In this document: piece by piece, positions 34,209 through 43,105 of the stretch | Layout: each line of letters begins with the position of its first letter | How positions within the stretch are numbered: the stretch's first letter is position 1 | Made by a program: the position numbers and the translations under genes | Assembly (NCBI RefSeq): GCF_000702265.1 | Contig: NZ_KL370880.1 | Span: 496,001-560,000 of the forward strand | From: Butyrivibrio sp. NC2002 | Lineage (GTDB): Bacteria > Bacillota > Clostridia > Lachnospirales > Lachnospiraceae | Length of the DNA stretch: 64,000 nt | Direction of reading: 5' to 3' | The notes under the pieces: generated by a model | Told to the model about the DNA's origin: nothing | The model's database searches: none | Seen by the model: the letters and a program-made list of their open reading frames with translations, nothing else

Positions 34209-35489
34209 ATGATCGATAAAATTATAAATATTCTCAAGGCGTCAGATGCGGACGGATATGAGATCAATGATAAAGTTACACTTGCGTATGAGTTTTATTT
34301 TATAGGACACAAGCTTGATCAGAACAGAGTAAGAGATGTAGAGCATATAAATGTAACAGTTTATAAAAAGTTAGATGGCGGAAAGCTTCTTGGCAGCGCT
34401 TCCGGTGAGATATATGTTACTCTCACCGAAGATGAGATAAAAAAGGAAGTTGAAAATCTGATAAGCCGCGCGGAAAACGTTAAGAATCCTTACTATGAAC
34501 TAAACAGTCCCTCGGAAGCAGCAAATCCGGAGCAGAAAAACATAGATGTATCTGCGATAGCAAAGAATTTTGTTCTTGCAATGCAGGAAATTCCCGAGAC
34601 AGATACTGAATACATAAACTCATATGAGATTTTTGCAGAATCAAACAGGGAAAGAATAATTAATTCCAAAGGCGTTGATATAACACTTGAATATCCTTCA
34701 TCAATGGTGGAGGTTGTGGTCAATGCCAAGGACAACGACCACGAAATAGAGCTTTACAGAATGTACGAAGCCGGAAACTGTGATAAGGAAACTCTAAGGA
34801 AGGATATAACCGAGGTCCTTGGATATGGTAAGGATAAGCTTGTAGCAAAGCCTACACCAAAGATCGGAAAAACAGCGGTAGTTTTCTCTACACAGGATGC
34901 AGTTTCTCTTTACAGCTATTTTGCTCAGAGATGCAATGCGGCATTTATTTATAACAAGTATTCGGATTGGGAAATCGGAAAAGAAATAGCTGAAAATGTA
35001 AAGGGCGATAAAATTACATTAAAGGGTCTTAAGAAGCTTCCGAATTCTTCCAAGAATTTTGATTTTGATAAGGAAGGCGCACCGATAAGTGATATTACAC
35101 TTATGGAAAACAACGTTCCGCGTTCATTCTGGGGTGCAAGAAAGTTCAGATATTATCTTGGAATTGAAGATGCATCACAGCTCTATAATTTTGAAGCAGA
35201 GGGCGGAAGCAGGGATGAGAGTGAGATCAGAAGCGGAAGATTCCTTGAGATAGTCGAATTTTCAGATTTTTCAGTGGATGCTATTTCAGGAGATATTGCC
35301 GGAGAGATAAGACTTGGATATTATCACGACAACGGCAGGGTAACTCCCGTTGCCGGTGGTTCAATTTCAGGATGCATGCTTGATTTCACAAAAGAGATGT
35401 ATATGTCGAAGGAGAGGAGGCAGTTTGATAATTTCCTTATCCCTGCACTTACCAGACTTGAGAATGTCAGTGTAACAGGCATAGAATAA
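34209..35489 (+). CDS. tldE: TldE/PmbA-family partner subunit
   Basis: A 426-residue partner of TldD. It lacks the HExxxH zinc site, as expected for TldE, but keeps the family's closing region (GGSISGCMLDF near the end). TldD and TldE form a heterodimer whose active site sits in TldD. The ATG at 34209 is preceded by GGAAAGG; a TTG at 34191 would place that site inside the gene. Confidence 0.9.
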   Translation: MIDKIINILKASDADGYEINDKVTLAYEFYFIGHKLDQNRVRDVEHINVTVYKKLDGGKLLGSASGEIYVTLTEDEIKKEVENLISRAENVKNPYYELNSPSEAANPEQKNIDVSAIAKNFVLAMQEIPETDTEYINSYEIFAESNRERIINSKGVDITLEYPSSMVEVVVNAKDNDHEIELYRMYEAGNCDKETLRKDITEVLGYGKDKLVAKPTPKIGKTAVVFSTQDAVSLYSYFAQRCNAAFIYNKYSDWEIGKEIAENVKGDKITLKGLKKLPNSSKNFDFDKEGAPISDITLMENNVPRSFWGARKFRYYLGIEDASQLYNFEAEGGSRDESEIRSGRFLEIVEFSDFSVDAISGDIAGEIRLGYYHDNGRVTPVAGGSISGCMLDFTKEMYMSKERRQFDNFLIPALTRLENVSVTGIE

Positions 35490-35495
35490 AGGAAG

Positions 35496-35524
35496 TTGAC
35501 AAAGACTGCTTTTGGCGATTAAAT
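35496..35524 (+). promoter_or_regulatory. Promoter before the small gene and hisS
   Basis: TTGACA (35496-35501), exactly 17 bases, TTAAAT (35519-35524). The start would be near 35531, only about 16 bases before the next ATG. There is no room for a T-box leader. Confidence 0.6.
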
Positions 35525-35546
35525 GAATTGATTATGAGGGCTTTTT

Positions 35547-35819
35547 ATGGGGGCAAATTTTGGCGAAGAGCTGAACATGACGCAGACCGGTTTTCTTGTA
35601 TCCAAGTCTGGTAAACGATTTATACGTATATATTTTACCAGGAGCGGAATAAATGGTGAGGCTAGTGCTGAAGGAATCATTCCGGGATATAAGATAGTAA
35701 AACAAAATGGGTTTAAAGAGGATGAAATAGCAATGCTAGAATTCTACATCCGTCACAACAGAGAAGAGATCGTGAAAAGAGCAATTGCGCTTAGTAATCC
35801 CATGAACTGGTTTAAATGA
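35547..35819 (+). CDS. Small protein of unknown function before hisS
   Basis: A 90-residue soluble, mildly basic protein that I do not recognise. It begins MGANFGEELNMTQTGF and ends RAIALSNPMNWFK; the middle alternates short beta-prone (SGKRFIRIYFTRSG) and helical (DEIAMLEFYIRHN) segments. GAGGG lies about 9 bases ahead of the ATG. It has its own promoter and sits 19 bases before hisS, so the two are likely co-transcribed. Codon use looks like its neighbours, which supports a real gene. Confidence 0.7.
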   Translation: MGANFGEELNMTQTGFLVSKSGKRFIRIYFTRSGINGEASAEGIIPGYKIVKQNGFKEDEIAMLEFYIRHNREEIVKRAIALSNPMNWFK

Positions 35820-35838
35820 AATAGGAAAGAGGTAATAA

Positions 35839-37107
35839 ATGGCATTGATTAAAAAGCCTGTAACAGGCATGAAAGACATACTTCCTGAGGAGATGAGACT
35901 TAGAGATTACGTCATCGGGATCATAAAGGAAACTTATGCAGGATTTGGTTTTACTTCCATTGATACTCCTTGCGTAGAGTCACTTGCAAATCTTAATTCC
36001 AAGCAGGGCGGTGAAAATGAAAAGCTTATTTTCAAGGTAATGAAGAGAGGCGAAAAACTCAACCTTGAAACAGCAAAAGAGGAAAATGACCTCACAGATT
36101 CAGGTCTTCGCTATGACCTTACTGTTCCGCTTGTAAGATATTATTCATGCCACCAGAATGAGCTGCAGTCTCCTTTTAAGGCTCTTCAGATGGGATATGT
36201 ATGGAGAGCTGACAGACCTCAGAAGGGAAGATATCGTCAGTTCATGCAGTGTGATATCGATATTCTCGGTGAGCCTTCAAACCTTGCAGAGATAGAGCTC
36301 ATCCTTGCTACAACTACAACTCTTGGCAAGCTTGGATTTAAGGGCTTCCAGATAAGAATAAATGAGAGACGTATGCTCAAAGCTATGGCAGCATACAGCG
36401 GATTTTCAGAAGAGAGCTATGACAATGTTTTCATTACTCTTGATAAAATGGACAAGATCGGCATAGATGGTGTAGCTGAGGAACTCTTAAAGGATGGCTT
36501 TGCTAAAGAAAATATTGATAAGTATCTTGAACTTTTCCGTGGTGTTGAAGGTAAGAATGCAATTGAAGGCATTGAATACTTAAAGAGCACACTCGGTGAC
36601 TTCCTTGATGATGAGGTAAAGACAAGTCTTGAAGAGATAATTCAGAGCGTAGATGCTACAAAGGCAGCTGACTTTGAACTTGTTTTTGATCCTACTCTGG
36701 TAAGAGGTATGTCATATTATACCGGAACTATTTTTGAAGTTGCTATGCCACAGTACGGCGGAAGCTGCGGTGGCGGCGGACGTTATGATAAGATGGTTGG
36801 AAAGTTTACAGGACAGGATACTCCTGCTTGCGGATTCTCTATCGGATTTGAGCGAATCATCATGATCATGATGGATGAAGGCTTCAAGATCCCTGATGAA
36901 AAAGAAAAGATAGCTTTCCTTGTAGAAAAAGGAATAGGTGGTGAGCAGCTTGCAGAGATCATCGCAAATGCACAGTCCGAAAGAGAAAACGGAAAACAGG
37001 TTCTTGTTGTGAGAATGAATAAAAACAAGAAATTCCAGAAACAGCAGCTTGAAGCTCTTGGCTATGAAGAATTTAAGGATTTCTATAAAACAGAACTTAA
37101 ACACTAA
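35839..37107 (+). CDS. hisS: Histidine-tRNA ligase
   Basis: A 422-residue class II tRNA synthetase. Motif 2 reads GYVWRADRPQKGRYRQF, the HisRS-specific signatures are LVRGMSYYTGT and GGGGRYDKM, and motif 3 is ACGFSIGFERI; a C-terminal anticodon-binding domain follows (about 330-422). AAAGAGG lies ahead of the ATG. The stop shares one base with the start of the next gene (TAATG). Confidence 0.97.
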   Translation: MALIKKPVTGMKDILPEEMRLRDYVIGIIKETYAGFGFTSIDTPCVESLANLNSKQGGENEKLIFKVMKRGEKLNLETAKEENDLTDSGLRYDLTVPLVRYYSCHQNELQSPFKALQMGYVWRADRPQKGRYRQFMQCDIDILGEPSNLAEIELILATTTTLGKLGFKGFQIRINERRMLKAMAAYSGFSEESYDNVFITLDKMDKIGIDGVAEELLKDGFAKENIDKYLELFRGVEGKNAIEGIEYLKSTLGDFLDDEVKTSLEEIIQSVDATKAADFELVFDPTLVRGMSYYTGTIFEVAMPQYGGSCGGGGRYDKMVGKFTGQDTPACGFSIGFERIIMIMMDEGFKIPDEKEKIAFLVEKGIGGEQLAEIIANAQSERENGKQVLVVRMNKNKKFQKQQLEALGYEEFKDFYKTELKH

Positions 37108-37796
37108 TGATCATTTATTATTATGACCTGGATGAGGTGGTTGCCGGTGACGAAAACTGTAATACGTTTGTCCGTAAGGCACTGCCTTATCTTGATGATG
37201 AGAGAAAAAGTAAAATTGCAAAGATAAAGCCTCTTAAGAATAAGGCTATGAGTGCAGCAGCAGGTCTTCTTATCAGAAAGGGGTTTGATGATCATCTTTC
37301 AAAAGAAGGTGGACATGAAAACGCAGCGATAAGTTATGAGTACACGGAGCATGGAAAACCCTTCATAAAAGGTTATCCTGATTTTGAGTTTTCACTGTCT
37401 CATTCAGGAAGGTATGCTGTTCTTGCTGTGTCGGATTCTCCTGTGGGAATTGATGTTCAGGAGAAGAAAACCGCGGGAGATATTTTAAAAGTATCTGCTC
37501 ATATAATGTCAGAAGATGAATTAGCAGCGCTTGAAAAAGAGAATGATCCTGCAAAAAAGGCTGATTGTTTTTTCCGTATATGGTCAGCTAAAGAGGCCTT
37601 TGTAAAGATGACAGGTGTAGGACTTTCTGAAAAGCTGGGTGATTTTTCCTGTGATTTTAAGCAGATGGAAATTATAGGAAATGATGGAGAAATCAGAGGA
37701 TATATCTATGAGCCTGCTTCTTTTGATGGTTACGCGCTTTCTGTATGTTCAAAGAAAAAGGGCGAACAATTTTTATTAAAAGAAGTTCAGATATAA
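37107..37796 (+). CDS. 4'-phosphopantetheinyl transferase (Sfp type)
   Basis: A 229-residue Sfp-like transferase that moves the phosphopantetheine arm of CoA onto carrier proteins. The two signature blocks are present: VGIDVQ (metal-binding Asp) and FFRIWSAKEAFVKMTGVGL (WxxKEA). No carrier protein or synthase lies in the window, so the client could be fatty-acid ACP or a secondary-metabolite synthase elsewhere. It is translationally coupled to hisS through a one-base overlap. Confidence 0.9.
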   Translation: MIIYYYDLDEVVAGDENCNTFVRKALPYLDDERKSKIAKIKPLKNKAMSAAAGLLIRKGFDDHLSKEGGHENAAISYEYTEHGKPFIKGYPDFEFSLSHSGRYAVLAVSDSPVGIDVQEKKTAGDILKVSAHIMSEDELAALEKENDPAKKADCFFRIWSAKEAFVKMTGVGLSEKLGDFSCDFKQMEIIGNDGEIRGYIYEPASFDGYALSVCSKKKGEQFLLKEVQI

Positions 37797-37889
37797 CTGC
37801 GATACGGTTTAGTGTTTTGTTTTTATGGTGGGCATAAGATTTTCGAATTGGTTTTTATGAACATCTTATGACACAAAGATAGGAATTAT

Positions 37890-39284
37890 ATGGAAAAATC
37901 AAAGCGAAGATATGAGATTGATATGACAGAGGGGGCTCTTCTACCGAAGATTCTCCTTTTTTCTGTGCCGCTGATCATTTCAAGTGTTCTGCAGCTTTTG
38001 TTTAATGCTGCGGACATAGTAGTGGTCGGACAGTTCTCCGGGAATGAAACCCTTGGAGCAAATTGCGTTGCAGCAATCGGATCGACAGGCTCTCTTATAA
38101 ATCTGATACTGAGTATGTTTATGGGACTCTCAGTCGGTGTTAACGTACTTGCAGCCAGATATTTTGCGGGCAGACAAAGTAAAGAGATGAGTGAAACTGT
38201 CCATACTACGATAGCGCTTGCACTTTTTGGCGGAATTGCCATAGGAGCTGTTGGCTTTTTGGTTTCAAGACCTCTGCTTGAGCTTATGGGCTCTCCGGAA
38301 GAAGTTATAGGATTGTCTGCGCTTTATATGAAGATATATTTTATCGGAATGCCGGTAAATTTATTGTACAATTTCGGCGCTGCGATACTAAGGGCAATCG
38401 GTGATACCAGAAGACCTTTATATTTTCTTATGCTTGCGGGAATTATAAATGTAGTGCTGAACCTTGCCTTTGTTATGGGCCTTGGGCTTAATGTTGCGGG
38501 AGTTGCGCTTGCTACGATCATTTCACAGGCAATAAGTGCGCTTCTTATCATCAGGGCGCTTATGAGAACTGAGGATATATACAGACTTGATATAAAGAAA
38601 ATCGCCATAAATGCTGACAAGGCGATAAGGATTGCAAGAGTCGGACTTCCTGCAGGATTTCAGGGAACTATCTTTTCATTTTCAAATGTTCTAATACAGT
38701 CATCAATAAATGAATTCGGTTCTGTTGCAATGGCCGGAAGCGCTGCGGGAGCAAATCTCGAGGGCTTTGTATATATGGCGATGAATGCGGTTTATCAGGC
38801 ATGTGTATCCTTTACAAGTCAGAATGTCGGTGCAGGTAAGTCGGAGAGAATAGGCAAGGTTTTGAGAACATGCCTTTTGCTGGTCAGCTTTGTAGGTCTT
38901 GTAATGGGCAATGCATTTTATTTACTTGGCGATAAGCTTGTAAGTGTGTATACCGCAGAACCTGCCACAATACAGTACGGCGTTGAGCGAATGTCGATAA
39001 TTTGCACCTTCTATTTTCTCTGCGGATGCATGGATGTTATATGTGGAAGTTTGCGGGGAATGGGGTATTCTACTGTTCCTATGATCGTGTCAATAATCGG
39101 CGCATGTGGTTTGAGAATTGTGTGGATCCTTACGATATTCAGGCATTTCCACACGCTTAAAATATTATATATTTCTTATCCCGTAACCTGGACGGTAACG
39201 GCTGCTGTCCACCTTATCTGTTATTATATTATAAAGAAAAAGGTGATAGCTGTAATAGATAAGAGGAAGGCTATTAAGGAATGA
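37890..39284 (+). CDS. MATE-family efflux transporter (second copy)
   Basis: A 464-residue, 12-helix MATE exporter. It starts ITEG-like (RYEIDMTEGALLPKI), with NAADIVVVGQFSG and the second-half echo SQNVGAGKSERIGK. It is clearly diverged from the first MATE protein at 29207. AGGA stands 7 bases before the ATG. Its end overlaps the HAD phosphatase start by four bases (ATGA), so they form a unit. The substrate is unknown. Confidence 0.92.
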   Translation: MEKSKRRYEIDMTEGALLPKILLFSVPLIISSVLQLLFNAADIVVVGQFSGNETLGANCVAAIGSTGSLINLILSMFMGLSVGVNVLAARYFAGRQSKEMSETVHTTIALALFGGIAIGAVGFLVSRPLLELMGSPEEVIGLSALYMKIYFIGMPVNLLYNFGAAILRAIGDTRRPLYFLMLAGIINVVLNLAFVMGLGLNVAGVALATIISQAISALLIIRALMRTEDIYRLDIKKIAINADKAIRIARVGLPAGFQGTIFSFSNVLIQSSINEFGSVAMAGSAAGANLEGFVYMAMNAVYQACVSFTSQNVGAGKSERIGKVLRTCLLLVSFVGLVMGNAFYLLGDKLVSVYTAEPATIQYGVERMSIICTFYFLCGCMDVICGSLRGMGYSTVPMIVSIIGACGLRIVWILTIFRHFHTLKILYISYPVTWTVTAAVHLICYYIIKKKVIAVIDKRKAIKE

Positions 39285-39940
39285 ATAAAGTTAAAGCAGT
39301 AATTTTTGATCTTGACGGTACACTTTTATATACGCTTAAGGACTTGATGATAAGCACGAATTATGCCCTTGATAAGCATGGGATGGAAACCTGTACACTG
39401 GAGCAGATTCAGTACCGCGTTGGAAACGGGGTAAGGGAGCTTATGAAAAGATGTGTCCCGGATGGAGACGCTAATCCCGCCTTTGAAGAGGTTTTCGAGG
39501 ATTTTAAAAGGCATTATCAGATTCACTGTAATGACAACAGCGGACCTTATGAAGGAATACCTGAGCTTTTAAAGTGTCTTAAAGATAAGGGATACAAGCT
39601 GGCAATTGTGTCCAACAAGTTCATGGATGCCACAAAGGAACTTGCAGAACTATATTTTAAGGGCACCATAGATGTTGCCATAGGAGAAAAGAAGGGCATA
39701 AGGAAAAAACCTGCCCCCGATACGGTAATCGAAGCAATGCGCATTCTTGGTGTTACAAAAGAAGAATGCATCTATGTCGGGGATTCCGATGTTGATATTA
39801 ATACAGCAAAAAATTCAGGGATGCCTTGCATAAGCGTGGCATGGGGCTTTAGGACCAGGAAAGAACAGGAAGAAGCCGGTGGAAATATTTTTGCAGACAG
39901 ACCAATGGATATTGTTGATATAATAGAGGGAAGATTTTAA
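39281..39940 (+). CDS. HAD-family phosphatase, phosphoglycolate phosphatase-like
   Basis: A 219-residue haloacid-dehalogenase phosphatase. Motif I is FDLDGTL (9-15), motif II VSNK, motif III lies at KKPAPD and motif IV at YVGDSDVDINTAKNSG; a helical cap lies between I and II. Best matches in memory are Gph and PpaX, which hydrolyse phosphoglycolate or pyrophosphate. The exact substrate cannot be read from sequence. Confidence 0.88.
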   Translation: MNKVKAVIFDLDGTLLYTLKDLMISTNYALDKHGMETCTLEQIQYRVGNGVRELMKRCVPDGDANPAFEEVFEDFKRHYQIHCNDNSGPYEGIPELLKCLKDKGYKLAIVSNKFMDATKELAELYFKGTIDVAIGEKKGIRKKPAPDTVIEAMRILGVTKEECIYVGDSDVDINTAKNSGMPCISVAWGFRTRKEQEEAGGNIFADRPMDIVDIIEGRF

Positions 39941-39976
39941 TAAAAAATATAAAGAGGCTATGGGGAGGATAAATCT

Positions 39977-41278
39977 TTGCAGCAAAATGTGACTCAGCTT
40001 ATTGTACTTATAATACTTGTGCTCTTGTCGGCATTTTTTTCATCTGCGGAAACTGCCATGAGCTGTGTGAGCAGGGTAAAGATCAAAACACTGGTAGAAG
40101 AGAATAACAAAAGGGCTATTGCAGTTCAAAAAATCCTTGATGATTATCAGAATATGCTTTCTGCCGTACTTATCGGTAATAACATCGTAAACTTATCTGC
40201 TTCAGCGCTTGCGACTATTTTTGTTCAGAGGATATGGGGCGATTTTGCGATCAGCATAGGTACGGGAGTTTTGACGATTGTCGTTCTTATCATGGGTGAG
40301 ATAATTCCCAAGACTATCGCTACTACTTATGCAGAAAACATGGCTCTTTTTTATTCGAGACCAATCTTGTTTATCATGAAAGTCCTCACACCGGTTATTT
40401 TTATTGTAAACGTTGTGGCAGATGCTGTTCTTGCACTTTTCAGAATCGACAAAAACAGCAGGAAGGTTATGACTGAAAACGAACTTAAGACATATGTAGA
40501 TGTCAGCCACGAGGATGGAGTTATAGAATCCGGTGAAAAAGAGATCATCTACAACGTGTTTGAATTCAGTGATGCAGTTGCCAAGGATGTAATGATCCCG
40601 AGGATCGATATGAGCTGCGTCAGCGCCGATGCCGAATATCACGAGGTTATGAGAGTCTTCAAACAGGAGATGTATACCAGAATCCCTGTCTATGAAGATA
40701 ATCAGGATAATATCATAGGTCTTATAAATATCAAGGACATGGTACTTGTTTCTGACAAAGATAACTTCAAAATAAGAGATTATCTGCGTGAAGCCTATTA
40801 CACCTACGAACTTAAAAAGACCGCTGATCTTTTGCTTGAAATGAGGAAAAATGCACAGAATGTTGCCTTTGTCCTCAGCGAATATGGTGCAACTGTCGGT
40901 ATGATCACCTTGGAAGACCTTCTTGAAGAAATCGTAGGAGAGATCAGAGATGAATATGATTCTGATGAAGAGGAGCAGATAAAGGAGCTTGGCGGCGGAA
41001 GATTCCTTGTAGAAGGTAATATGAAACTCGATGATATAAATGATGCTCTCGGAACCGCTTTTGAGTCTGATGATTATGATTCCATCGGAGGACTTATGAT
41101 CGAGAATCTGGACAGATTGCCAAGAGGCGGAGAGACAACAAAACTTCCCAATGGAGTTGAGCTTACAGCAAGCGCCATTAAGAGAAACAGGATCACCGAT
41201 GTACTTGTATTTATACCCGAAGGAGCCTTTAGTACAGAGGAAAGAAAAGGGGATGAACCTGTGCCTGAAAACGAATAA
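39977..41278 (+). CDS. CNNM/CorC-type membrane protein with CBS pair
   Basis: A 433-residue HlyC/CorC family protein: a DUF21 membrane domain (about 1-180, with SAFFSSAETA and LIMGEIIPKT), a CBS pair (about 205-325, with VMIPRIDM and LEDLLEEIVGEI) and a CorC_HlyC transporter-associated domain (about 335-420). Relatives export Mg2+ or Na+. The start is a TTG at 39977 with GGGGAGGA 7 bases ahead; there is no nearby ATG. Confidence 0.9.
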   Translation: MQQNVTQLIVLIILVLLSAFFSSAETAMSCVSRVKIKTLVEENNKRAIAVQKILDDYQNMLSAVLIGNNIVNLSASALATIFVQRIWGDFAISIGTGVLTIVVLIMGEIIPKTIATTYAENMALFYSRPILFIMKVLTPVIFIVNVVADAVLALFRIDKNSRKVMTENELKTYVDVSHEDGVIESGEKEIIYNVFEFSDAVAKDVMIPRIDMSCVSADAEYHEVMRVFKQEMYTRIPVYEDNQDNIIGLINIKDMVLVSDKDNFKIRDYLREAYYTYELKKTADLLLEMRKNAQNVAFVLSEYGATVGMITLEDLLEEIVGEIRDEYDSDEEEQIKELGGGRFLVEGNMKLDDINDALGTAFESDDYDSIGGLMIENLDRLPRGGETTKLPNGVELTASAIKRNRITDVLVFIPEGAFSTEERKGDEPVPENE

Positions 41279-41305
41279 AAAGTGCTTTTCGGTATAGTGT
41301 AAATA

Positions 41306-41314
41306 TGTTATACT
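41306..41314 (+). promoter_or_regulatory. Extended -10 promoter of the SCIFF gene
   Basis: TGTTATACT is a full TGn plus TATACT extended -10; no -35 box is evident. The leader would be about 55 bases. Confidence 0.6.
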
Positions 41315-41376
41315 ATTGATTTGTGGAAAACTGTTAAATTTCTACAATTTCCTAATAGGAAGAGGAGCAAATGACT

Positions 41377-41526
41377 ATGAAACATGTAAAAACACTTGCA
41401 ACAAGAAACCTTAAAGAGTCAATGAAGAAGGGCGGATGTGGTGAATGCCAGACATCATGCCAGTCAGCATGCAAGACATCTTGCACAGTTGGTAACCAGA
41501 GCTGCGAGCAGGTTGCTAATAAATAA
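41377..41526 (+). CDS. scfA: SCIFF ribosomally made precursor peptide
   Basis: A 49-residue peptide with six cysteines at 21, 24, 28, 32, 36 and 43, the six-cysteines-in-forty-five pattern found in nearly all Clostridia. It begins MKHVKTLATRNLKES and has GGCGECQTSCQSACKTSCT at its core. A radical SAM enzyme links a Cys to a Thr by a thioether; in Clostridium thermocellum I recall this as Cys32-Thr37, and with the ATG at 41377 this peptide has Cys32 and Thr37 at those very places. An ATG at 41371 is in frame but sits only 3 bases from AGGAG (41363-41367), versus 9 for 41377. The mature role is unknown. It has its own terminator before the maturase gene. Confidence 0.93.
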   Translation: MKHVKTLATRNLKESMKKGGCGECQTSCQSACKTSCTVGNQSCEQVANK

Positions 41527-41550
41527 TCAGGACTCAAATAATAGTTTTGA

Positions 41551-41587
41551 CAAGTGAGGCAGCGGCCTGGCCGCTGCTTGCTTTTGT
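41551..41587 (+). terminator. Terminator after the SCIFF gene
   Basis: GCAGCGGCC and GGCCGCTGC form a 9-base stem around a single T (so the top pairs open), extended by CAAG/CTTG, then a T-rich tail. It would give more SCIFF mRNA than maturase mRNA. Confidence 0.75.
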
Positions 41588-41653
41588 TCATAAACAGGTA
41601 ATCCGTTATGAATAAAGCAGATGAAATTTAATGAAGGTAGTGAGAAATAAAAT

Positions 41654-43102
41654 ATGATACATGCATACAAGAACAACGGATATGACATTGTTCTGGATGT
41701 AAACAGTGGCAGCGTTCACGTTGTGGACGATGTGGTTTTTGATCTGGTTCATCCCGTAGAGGAATTGTTATCAGCAAGATTCGGCAGTGCTGATATAGAA
41801 AGGGCGGAAGGTGAGTCAGATGACGAGAAGCTGGCAGCTTCTTTGTATGAACAGCTTTCTGAGAAAAATCCTTGCGTTATAGGAAGTTACCCTGAGAGTG
41901 ATGTAAAAGATGCTCTTTCAGATATACTTGAACTCAGAAGAGCCGGAGTTATGTATACCGACGACGTTTACGAGAATTATGTAGAAGAATTCAAGGAACG
42001 TGATACAGTTGTTAAAGCACTTTGTCTTAATATAGCGCATGACTGTAACTTAAGATGTAAGTACTGTTTTGCAGATGAAGGCGAATATCACGGAAGACGT
42101 GCACTTATGACAGAAGAGGTCGGTAAGGCAGCACTTGATTTCCTGGTTAAGAATTCAGGGTCAAGAAAAAATCTTGAAGTTGACTTTTTCGGCGGAGAGC
42201 CGCTGCTTAACTGGGAAGTTGTAAAGAAACTTGTAGAATACGGCCGAAGCATAGAAAAAGAACATAATAAGAACTTTAGATTTACTCTTACAACAAACGG
42301 AACTCTTTTAAATGACGAGATACTCGAGTTTGCCAATAAAGAGATGGGCAACATAGTCCTGTCGATTGACGGAAGAAAAGAAGTCAATGACAAGATGAGA
42401 CCCCTTAAGGGTGGACAGGGAACATACGATACCATCGTTCCCAAGTTCAAGAAAGTAGCGGAGAGCCGCCATCAGCTGAGATATTTTGTAAGAGGAACAT
42501 TTACACATAACAATCTGGATTTCTTCGAGGATGTTAAACACCTCGCAGATCTCGGATTTAAGCAAATCTCTGTGGAACCTGTAGTTGCAAAGCCTGAAGA
42601 CTGGTACTCAATAAAAGAAGAGGATATTCCTTATCTCTGTGACCAGTATGACAAGCTTGCAAAATTCTATCTTGAGAGAAAAAAGGAAGGAAACGGCTTT
42701 AATTTCTTCCATTTCAACATAGATCTTGAGGGCGGTCCGTGCGTTGCCAAGCGTCTTTCAGGATGTGGATCGGGATGCGAGTATTTGGGTGTAACTCCAT
42801 GGGGAGACCTGTATCCTTGTCATCAGTTTGTAGGTAATGAAGATTTTATAATGGGTAATGTCTTTGATGGTATAACCAGAAAAGATATCCAAAAACAGTT
42901 CAAAGAAAGCAATGTGTACTCCAGACCTGAGTGTCAGAAGTGCTTTGCAAGATATTATTGCAGTGGAGGTTGTGCTGCAAATGCCTATAATTTCAATGGC
43001 GACATAAATACAACCTATAAGACAGGCTGTGAGCTCCAGAGAAAGCGCATAGAGTGCGCGATCATGATCAAGGCGGCTCAGTCTGAAGGAGTGGAGGAAT
43101 AA
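41654..43102 (+). CDS. scfB: SCIFF maturase, radical SAM/SPASM protein
   Basis: A 482-residue radical SAM enzyme that forms the thioether in SCIFF. An N-terminal RiPP-recognition region (about 1-90) is followed by the cluster motif Cys131-Cys135-Cys138 (CNLRCKYC), the barrel, and a Cys-rich SPASM/twitch part: SGCGSGCEYLG, LYPCHQF, CQKCFARYYCSGGC and TGCELQ. The order SCIFF-maturase-SecDF is conserved in Clostridia. The ribosome site before 41654 is weak. It ends 3 bases before secDF. Confidence 0.95.
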   Translation: MIHAYKNNGYDIVLDVNSGSVHVVDDVVFDLVHPVEELLSARFGSADIERAEGESDDEKLAASLYEQLSEKNPCVIGSYPESDVKDALSDILELRRAGVMYTDDVYENYVEEFKERDTVVKALCLNIAHDCNLRCKYCFADEGEYHGRRALMTEEVGKAALDFLVKNSGSRKNLEVDFFGGEPLLNWEVVKKLVEYGRSIEKEHNKNFRFTLTTNGTLLNDEILEFANKEMGNIVLSIDGRKEVNDKMRPLKGGQGTYDTIVPKFKKVAESRHQLRYFVRGTFTHNNLDFFEDVKHLADLGFKQISVEPVVAKPEDWYSIKEEDIPYLCDQYDKLAKFYLERKKEGNGFNFFHFNIDLEGGPCVAKRLSGCGSGCEYLGVTPWGDLYPCHQFVGNEDFIMGNVFDGITRKDIQKQFKESNVYSRPECQKCFARYYCSGGCAANAYNFNGDINTTYKTGCELQRKRIECAIMIKAAQSEGVEE

Positions 43103-43105
43103 AAA

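Noticed and set aside
35490..35838. T-box riboswitch before hisS
   Set aside because: The gap before the co-transcribed small gene is only about 57 bases with a promoter in it, and no T-box sequence or terminator is present.
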